Shown here: positions 57,540 through 64,000 of the stretch, piece by piece
How the letters are laid out: every line of letters begins with the position of its first letter
How positions within the stretch are numbered: the first letter of the stretch is position 1
Source: Gnetum montanum
Lineage: Eukaryota > Streptophyta > Gnetopsida > Gnetales > Gnetaceae
Assembly (NCBI GenBank): GCA_015680685.1
Contig: MNCI01002657.1
Span: 225,858 to 289,857, forward strand
Reading direction: 5' to 3'
DNA length: 64,000 nt
Translations under genes and position numbers: made by a program
The notes under the pieces: model-generated
What the model saw: only the letters and a program-made list of their open reading frames with translations
Databases searched by the model: none
What the model was told of the DNA's origin: nothing

Positions 57540-58110
57540 AACTCAATTACAATGATTTCTAGGATGTATCAATTATCTAGTGGGTTTCTATGAACATATT
57601 GCTAAGGATTGTAATATTTTAAACCACCAACTCAAAAAAGATCCTTCAACCTAGATAGAAGAATGCATTACTGCTATGAAAAGAATAAAAGAGAAATGTC
57701 AACATCTTCCCAATCTTAGAGTTCTTGGTATAGAACTGAAGATTATTGAAACAAATGCCTCTCATAAATATTGGGGGTGCAATCTTAAAATAAAAAGATA
57801 ATAATAAAGAATAGGTGTGCAAATATGCCTTAGACAGTTTCAACTAAGCTTAACAGAATTATCATAATAGACATAAGGAATTATTAGCTATAATGAAAGG
57901 TATTGAAAGTTGTAGATTATTTTTTCAAAATGACAAATTTATAGTAAGAAATGATTTAAAATTTTTTTCTAGTTTTTTAAATTCTAAGACTACAAGTAAG
58001 CTAGCCCACAAAAGATTGGTTAGATGGTTATTATGATTAGCTAATTTTGATTTTGTTTGTTAATATATTTTTGGAAAGGCTAACTCTCTTGCTAATTTCT
58101 TAACCCATGG
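57540..58110 (+). pseudogene. caulimovirid RNase H remnant
   Basis: Contains LGCINYLVGFYEHIAKD near 57562 (RT thumb/RNase H link), ETNASHKYWGC near 57750 (first RNase H catalytic Asp position reads Asn; usual ETDAS), and NSLANFLTHGF near 58083 ('N..ADFLTR' end motif). Stops interrupt every piece. Confidence 0.75.
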
Positions 58111-59078
58111 GTTTCATTAATAGTTGTATTCCAATGCAAAGAATTTTAGACATGCTCTACTCATCTCTTTTGACTAGATGATGCTAGACATTTGTCTAAT
58201 TTATTTACTTTCTTAAGGTGAAATGCCAGTAGATTCTTAACTTTTATTGGTTATCTAATAACCTGGCATGTAGGTCAAGTGATATCTCATAGGCTCAACT
58301 TAGTTCATACTCACGACCTTTCTCTGTATAATAAATTAAAAATAGTAAAGTTGTTCCATCTAGCTATTCCACCAAAGCTAGAGATCACTTGGCACACCTA
58401 GCCATTGCATAATTTTGGTACCTCTTTTCATGTTTTCCAGATCACTTTGGATGTATGGGATGGACCCAATCTTTATTTTAGAGATTGGTGGAACTATTAT
58501 AGGCACTAACCAATTCATTTACTACAAGAGACTCCAATTGACTTGATGGATATATCAAATAATGGTAATCATTATAATTTCCAAGCCAATCCCCTGGCAA
58601 GGGAAGTCTATGAATGACATTATGGTGAATCATTATCATGGTACCTTTGTACAAATATTACTTGTAGAAGGTCCAATTCTCCACCATATACTATTATTAC
58701 TATAATGATATTTATACCATAAATAGTTGTGATCTTATTCAATAGTACTGGGCTCATAATATTGACAATCTCATCAGCTCACAACTTTATTTGTTGGATC
58801 CCTATGTAGGAGATCATTGCTTGTACGTCATGCGTGAAATTGAATTGACATGATGGTAGGAAAATGAATGAAAAATCATCTACTAATAGCCATGTTTGGT
58901 TTGACAATACCTTTGAAGATAGTTGTTGATATGTCAAGATTCACTTTTTACTATACATAGTTAGTGGATAGCTTCAGTAGTGTACTATGAACCATGTGTA
59001 TGGTCCTTATGTAAAGAGTTTGATGCTCTTTTCATACCTTATCTTTTTGTTGTAAGCATCGTATTGGCTCCTTGAATC

Positions 59079-59086
59079 TATATAAG
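59079..59086 (+). promoter_or_regulatory. TATA box of the caulimovirid promoter
   Basis: TATATAAG followed by CACCTCAAGAGGCATTC, resembling the start region of pararetrovirus full-length transcripts; lies 187 bases before the primer-binding site. Confidence 0.6.
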
Positions 59087-59272
59087 CACCTCAAGAGGCA
59101 TTCAAAGATAGAAGCTTCAAGCTCATTTCTAAAGCATTCCTTGAGAAGTATCCCTGGAGTCCTTGTAAAGCTATTTCAGTTTTGGAATAAAGCTCTTTGG
59201 TTTGTGCTTAAGACTCTCTATTCCTATTGCATTTTAAATGATTATGATCTCATTTTAAGAGAGCTTAAGAGT

Positions 59273-59284
59273 TGGTATTGGAGC
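59273..59284 (+). other. tRNA-Met-like primer-binding site of the caulimovirid
   Basis: TGGTATTGGAGC, two changes from TGGTATCAGAGC, the site conserved in Caulimoviridae where minus-strand DNA synthesis starts and genome numbering begins. Confidence 0.65.
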
Positions 59285-59473
59285 CTTGGTTTCATTTCTT
59301 TTCGTTCTACCATCCTTATAGAATTGGCACACGTAAGACTACAAGTGTGATTTGTAGCATTTCGTTTCATGGAGCTTGAGATTGCGTAAGTCTTGCTAAA
59401 GCTAATAGACATGCATTATGACAAAGAGATTTTTCTTATTGTTGTGAACAAATTTCTAGAAATTTTTTTCTAT

Positions 59474-60318
59474 TGATGCATGCATGTTGATGCATCATTA
59501 TCAATGCATCTTAGGATGTGTTGGTGCATGTGCATCGATGCTGATCCTCCTGAAGCCTATATAAGTGTGCACACTAGCCACATTTATAGCATCATTGGTC
59601 AATTCCTTAGATAAACTCTTATAGCTTTCTCTCATAGAACTTAGCAAACTTTCCCTCTAAGTGCTTGCAGGAAAGATTGAATTGATTGTACAGAATCTTA
59701 TTTGAGTGCAATACATACCTCAACATAGTTACATAAATAGAAATAAAATCTAGATTTCTTCTCTTCATTGTAGCACTTGGATTATTTTTAGTTTACTTTC
59801 TAGTACTCTACTTTAAATGATATTTTTTCTTGTACTTAAGTGTTTAATATTCTAATTCATAGGTAACATAAGTATGACCACTTCGAGCATAATATACTAA
59901 CGCTTGATAATCCTAGTAGGGAATACTTGATACATCCAGTAGTAAACACTTGGTAAACTAGAAATGTTAGTATACATTTAGGATGTATATAGAAAATGGG
60001 GATAAATGTTCCACATTTAAGATAGTTTAATTATTAATTATTAATGTTAATGTTTCAACCCTTATTTTATTAATCATTTTATAGATTAAGAAAATAATAA
60101 AAATTACAAAAATAAATATTTTTCACCTTAATCATAGTTAGTCATATGAAGAATATTAATACAAATAATGATTAAGAACATAATAACTAGTAACTACATG
60201 TTTGACTGTCTAAGAACATTGGCCACTTACGTAGAATGAGTTCATGGAATTTGACTAGATTGTGTGTATATGCTTTGATTCCTATAGTTGAGTGTAGGGA
60301 ATACCCATTGTTCATCAT
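59474..60318 (+). repeat. 5' LTR of the rightmost plus-strand element
   Basis: Starts TGATGCATGCATG, ends TTGTTCATCA. U3 has ATGCAT/TGATGCATCA-type repeats (59474-59545) followed by CCTATATAAGTGTGC (TATA near 59558). Shares 'GATTGTACAGAATCTTATTTG' and 'GGTTGAGTGTAGGGAATACC' landmarks with the other LTRs. Confidence 0.8.
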
Positions 60319-60336
60319 TGGTGCGATTGCTAAGAA
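60319..60336 (+). other. primer-binding site (tRNA-Asp-like)
   Basis: TTGGTGCGATTGCTAAGA directly after the LTR; a decayed TTGGCGCCGTTGCCGGGG. Confidence 0.7.
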
Positions 60337-60466
60337 CTTCGTTTTAGCTATGTATGCTAAGTGTTTTTAGATAGTAAGATCATGCAAAGTCATTTTATGA
60401 TGTATAATACATAATCCTAAAAAGATAATATTTTATTTAAGGTACATCACATAAGAGCAAACTAAG

Positions 60467-62400
60467 ATGTCTTATTATTGTAGGGTTGATTCATCACATG
60501 CTGATGATCCTAACAAGCAACATGATAGATGTAGAAGGAATGGTGATGAGATACCTTAACAACTAAAGTTTTTTTATGCATATATGGATCCCTATTATCT
60601 AGACTTCACTTTCGTCCTTCATCATGATAAACAACTACACTAGAGAGACTTGGAGAGTAATGTTGTGTTGTCTCCTAATCATTCTATTCCTTCAATATTT
60701 ATGAAGTGTCTTATAAAGCCAGGGCTTGAATCAATAGCCCTAGATTACCAAATCAAGGAGCACTGCTCTAGGGACTTTCAGTTAATAGATGCTTAACTTC
60801 AAAAAGATAAATTCATTGAGGCATCCCATGAAGCCTATAAGGATAAAAAGGTCCTAATCTCACTAAATTAAAAATTAGAGAGGAAGAACCCCTGACTTCC
60901 ATTAGGGCTATCCCAACACTTAGGTCCTCCTCTCTTTGGTGAGGCAATGTGGCTTGTTAATGGTTATGTTCAACCTTGGCAAGTAATCAATGTAAGGGGA
61001 GAATTAGTTTAAGAACTACGGGAACCTCAAGGCCAAGGTCCCATAGTCATTCATCAAAAGAACAATTAAGAAATCAAAGAAGGATGGCAAGTTGGCATAA
61101 CTCTCCTAGTCCTCCATCATCATCATTTTCCTCATTTTCAAAATTTAATAAGTGGGATAGGAGAAATGATTGAGGCCAAGATGGAGATGATAGAAGACCC
61201 CATCATAGTGATGGGAGGATGGGGCATAGACAATAACACAAAGAGGAGGAACATAATTAGGAAAGAAGGCATAATAGGTAACATCATAGGAGACATGGCC
61301 ATGATAGGGCCCACAATGAATATGATGACTATGATGAGCCACTACTTACTAAAAGAAGCATGATAAATATAGTTCATATTTCCACCATGCATCAAAGGGA
61401 TAGTTGAATCAAATGGCTTGATATAAATAACACTCCTAATTTTGAAGAAGGGTATAATGCTAATCCACAACATCATTTTTAAGCCTTTAATGATGCTTGT
61501 GCCTTACACAACATTGAGAATAAGTGGAAGAAGCTCAAACTATTTTGTAGGACACTCATAAAAAAATCTAAGTGTTAGTATTGGTCTTTGGAGTTAGAAT
61601 ATATCCGTAGATGAAGTATAGTGTTGGAGCTATTCAATGATAAGCATCAAACATATTTTAGAGTGTTTAACTTGAGGAAACAAGTTCAAGAGTGAAAAAA
61701 AGATAATTATGAATCCCTTGATGTAGTCTTGGGAAGATATTACTTTCTTTTACATTGATGCTGAGGTCATGATTTTTCTCAAAAAGAATAGCTTCACCAC
61801 GTGATAGATGGAATTAGAAATAAAACTAGAGAGACTCTTGGGATTTATGCCAAAGGGAGATGTTTAGAAATGAGAGCTCATTAGATCCAAAGGCTTGTTG
61901 ATTAAGTGGTCAAGGAAGAGGAAGAACTAAAATAGCAATAAAAATGGAAAAGAGTGCAATAGAGGCTCCTCCATTCATAAAAAGAAGATACATATATGTG
62001 ATCCTAAGGAGGAAGCACCATTGGAAGAAGTGATACAAAGAAAAACCTCATTGATTCAAAAATATTTAATAAAGATATTGGCTAAGGTGGATAAAATATG
62101 GGACTCCTTAAATGAGAGGTTCCAAATTGCTTTAAAAATTATGGAGAAGAAATTGAAGTAGGGGAAAAAAATAAAAAATAGAAGGAAAAGAAAGAATGCA
62201 AGGAATGACTACTATCAATAGAGAGGTAAGGCTATGGTAGTTGATGAGGTTGTAGATTTTAAGACAGAAGAGGAAGGATGTGATATCTTCCTATATGAAC
62301 ATCCCAAGGGATGTTGTGTTGTATTATCACACTTATAGGGTTTATAGTTTGAACCCAAAATTTTCAAGAACGAAACCACCTAAGAGATTACCTTATTCAC
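60467..62400 (+). pseudogene. Gag remnant of the rightmost plus-strand element
   Basis: Begins MSYYCRVDSSHADDP; then AYMDPYYLDFTFVLHHDKQL (matches the N-terminal Gag segment of the 17.8-24.8 kb element); a basic stretch near 60980-61350; GYNANPQHHF, NKWKKLKLFCRTLI and LELFNDKHQTYFRVFNLRKQ (61450-61690); GRYYFLLH near 61735; and CDIFLYEHPKGCC near 62280, the knuckle with the second Cys replaced by Phe. Stops are frequent. This and the 23837-20901 product are close homologues. Confidence 0.75.
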
Positions 62401-62984
62401 AAGGTAATTAACATCAATAGTTCCACCAGTAAGAGTATTATGTGGTGGAATGTCACCTCAACCTCAAGATCATTATTATCAATGGCAAGTCCCACAGCTA
62501 TGGGAGTTATCATTGCTAAGGCAATAATATCCTTACTGCCAACTAGATCCATATGGATATTACATCTTGCAACCTATGTCTCATAGTAGCATTGTAAGTT
62601 ACACTTCTTTTTCCCATGACTACTACCCCCTAAATATTATAGACATACTACTACACTACACAACTTGAGTCTCCTTCAGCATATACTCCTCATTATTCAC
62701 CACAATACTTTGCACCTCACAATTCCACTTCTTTGGCACCTACATTACCTATGCAAGATGAGATACCATTGTGGCCTTAGTAACACGATGTTAGGTGGCT
62801 TGTGAACTTATACTTGGATGATAATTTGAGTGGTTCTAAGTGTAAGCCTTGGAAAGGTATTTTCTTCAAATCTAACAGTTCACCTAAACCCCCACAGGTA
62901 TCAGTGGTTGCTAATCTTTCCTAAACTACTCTTAAGATAATTGTCGAGCAACCTTCAAATTAAAGATTCGAAAATGTACATATA

Positions 62985-63117
62985 GTCATGTTAACTCATG
63001 TAGTTACATATTGGATAATGGTAGGGCACCTTCCCAGGAAAATATTTGAGCTTGGAATTCCTCTAAGTTATTTACAAATTATAGGATATAATCCATGCAA
63101 ATCTATACTAGACTTAG
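62985..63117 (+). pseudogene. protease start, broken at the active site
   Basis: LTHVVTYWIMVGHLPRKIFE and NPCKSILDL correspond to LTHTVTDWIKEGHLPRKFSN and NEPCKALLDSGSG of the Gag-protease element. The reading stops at the active-site Asp because a new LTR begins one codon later. Confidence 0.8.
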
Positions 63118-63970
63118 TAATGAGCGGCGAGGTACCCCTATGCCCAACCATGCGAATCATGGGCATTCACATGCAACTTGATCGAATTCCATAGACTATA
63201 AGCACTTGCATACACCAAACTGTAACTAGCAAAACCTTGTGTTAGAAGGGTCGTTGTCTTCCCAACCTCACTTGTGGTGTTCTGATGCGATGGTTAAGTG
63301 AGATTGAGGTAAATGATTTTTATGGCTTTTCTCTTTATCTTCTAGAGTCTAATTCTTGAAGCAAAATGTAAGGAATGGAATATTGCGTAGTCTATAGTTA
63401 TCCTAATCTATCTCTTAACTCTTTCTATCATAAGCATATGATCCCATCTTTCATGCACATCTTGAGCATCTCTTAATCACTACTTGGTTACCAGACATTA
63501 AGTGTCATTGGGTTTCCAAGTGTTGGGTATACATTTGAGATGGTTGTACTAATGGTTTCTACAAGATTAAAAGAGCAATGATGATTAAACTGATAACAAT
63601 GAAAAATTAAGGAATTATTAAAGCATAGAAATATTAAACTATTAAATGCTTAAATGACTAAATCTAATTGCTTCAAGGAATGCTTGAAAAGCTGGTCTTT
63701 ATTGCCGATCACACCAATGGGCTCAGGTACATTAGTGCTCAAATAAAGAGCCAAACACCTTTCTCACACCTACTACAGGCACTTGGAAAATATTCTAACT
63801 CTCGTAGAAACAAACTATAAGAGCTTCACTACAACTACCTAAAAGATGCCTAAGTGTGATGGAAGCACACTTATTTATAAGCTAGAATAGAGGCTGTGTA
63901 AACGAGGCCACGTATACGGGGCCCCGTATATGTGGCCCAGTTGACACATCGACTAATGAGCACTTCATCA
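63118..63970 (-). repeat. 3' LTR of a minus-strand element running off the window
   Basis: Plus-strand TAATGAGCGGCGAGGTACCC at the left and CACTTCATCA at the right; in sense TGATGAAGTG...CTCATTA, where the final CA has become TA. TATA box TTATAAATAAG at 63870-63880 (minus), U3 palindrome at 63908-63935. It is inserted into the protease of the plus-strand element. Left 5-bp flank CTTAG should recur beyond the window. Confidence 0.85.
63908..63935. repeat. 28-bp near-palindrome in U3
   Basis: CCACGTATACGGGG followed by CCCCGTATATGTGG; the two halves are reverse complements except for one pair (CG to TG). Same position as the GATATC arrays of the other LTRs. Confidence 0.9.
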
Positions 63971-63983
63971 TACCCCCATGACT
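63971..63983 (-). other. polypurine tract of the minus-strand element
   Basis: AGTCATGGGGGTA on the minus strand, identical to 18622-18634, preceded by a GAGTTTCCACTT stretch; its internal region continues beyond 64000. Confidence 0.85.
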
Positions 63984-64000
63984 AAGTGGAAACTCATCCT

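Larger units (their letters stand above)
53128..59473 (+). mobile_element. endogenous caulimovirid (plant pararetrovirus) copy, decayed
   Basis: Ordered blocks: N-terminal ORF region (53128-53930), coat-protein-like region with a zinc knuckle (54653-55645), aspartic protease (56270-56455), RT (56850-57350), RNase H (57540-58110), then a non-coding region with TATATAAG (59079-59086) and a tRNA-Met-like primer site (59273-59284). Coat-protease-RT-RNase H without an integrase, and the tRNA-Met site after the promoter, are the Caulimoviridae layout. No LTRs. Stops, frameshifts and lost catalytic residues make it inactive. Genus not assigned; gymnosperm genomes are known to hold their own caulimovirid lineages. 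Confidence 0.8.
58111..59473 (+). other. caulimovirid intergenic region
   Basis: Follows RNase H and has no convincing gene (the frame at 59072-59350 overlaps the putative leader). Expected to hold the promoter, polyadenylation signal and primer site of the viral genome. Confidence 0.55.
59474..63117 (+). mobile_element. gypsy-family element (plus), interrupted by another LTR
   Basis: LTR 59474-60318, primer-binding site 60319, Gag 60467-62400, then the start of the protease, broken off at 63117 by a minus-strand LTR of a relative. Its remaining part and 3' LTR would lie to the right of the window. Confidence 0.8.

Noticed and set aside
59072-59350. 92-codon plus-strand frame near the caulimovirid promoter
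   Set aside because: It spans the TATA box and primer-binding site, which are non-coding landmarks, and has no recognisable domain.

Overview
The window looks like a repeat-choked stretch of a very large seed-plant nuclear genome, most likely a gymnosperm (inferred from the size and age of the nested repeats; I cannot name a species). Nearly everything recognisable is a decayed retroelement: plant L1-like and RTE-like LINEs, Ty1/copia, two kinds of Ty3/gypsy, an endogenous caulimovirid (plant pararetrovirus), tRNA-derived SINEs and several solo LTRs. There is one trace of an ordinary host gene: at 15525-15791 on the minus strand, an exon whose product resembles the N-terminus of KUP/HAK/KT potassium transporters of the KUP12 type, with an upstream region carrying two G-boxes. 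No exon encoding the transporter's membrane core was recognised in the 15.5 kb downstream of it.

Layout. 1-3.5 kb: old gypsy and copia fragments (minus). 3.5-6.2 kb: a 5'-truncated LINE (plus). 6.6-14.4 kb: a Ty1/copia element (minus) into which a solo gypsy LTR (7188-8034) and a second copy of the same LINE family (8599-12583, 13-bp target-site duplication) were inserted. 14.5-17.7 kb: the host-gene exon and upstream region flanked by two SINEs in opposite orientation. 17.8-24.8 kb: a complete LTR retrotransposon (minus; 5-bp duplication CCTGG) coding for Gag and protease only. 24.8-29.7 kb: non-coding, with a 20-bp repeat array. 29.7-30.5 kb: a solo LTR of the same family (duplication CATGT). 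31.3-45.6 kb: an Athila/Tat-like gypsy element (minus) with Gag, protease, RT, RNase H and integrase, broken by a copia-like insertion near 31.7-33.8 kb and by a gag-only relative (37.5-42.2 kb, plus), whose 3' LTR is itself cut by an RTE fragment. 45.6-49.1 kb: a chromovirus-like gypsy (minus) truncated at a junction with caulimovirid sequence. 49.1-59.5 kb: the caulimovirid, arranged as an inverted duplication with a 2.66-kb solo-LTR-like insertion in one arm (duplication ATTCT). 59.5-64 kb: another member of the main gypsy family (plus) interrupted at its protease active site by the LTR of yet another member (minus).

The dominant family shares LTR ends TGATG...CATCA, a primer-binding site resembling the plant tRNA-Asp 3' end, a GGGGGTA polypurine tract and a Gag with a C-x2-C-x3-H-x3/4-C knuckle. 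Gag/protease-only members sit beside a pol-bearing relative, suggesting a non-autonomous/autonomous pair. The most distinctive pattern is in the U3 part of these LTRs: just upstream of the TATA box, several copies carry their own array of short palindromes (GATATC, GCATCGATGC-like, GTATAC/GGGGCCCC, ATGCAT), so position is conserved while sequence is not. Decay is dominated by C-to-T and G-to-A changes, as expected for methylated repeats. Two assembly gaps (5011-5114, 30073-30203) hide sequence.
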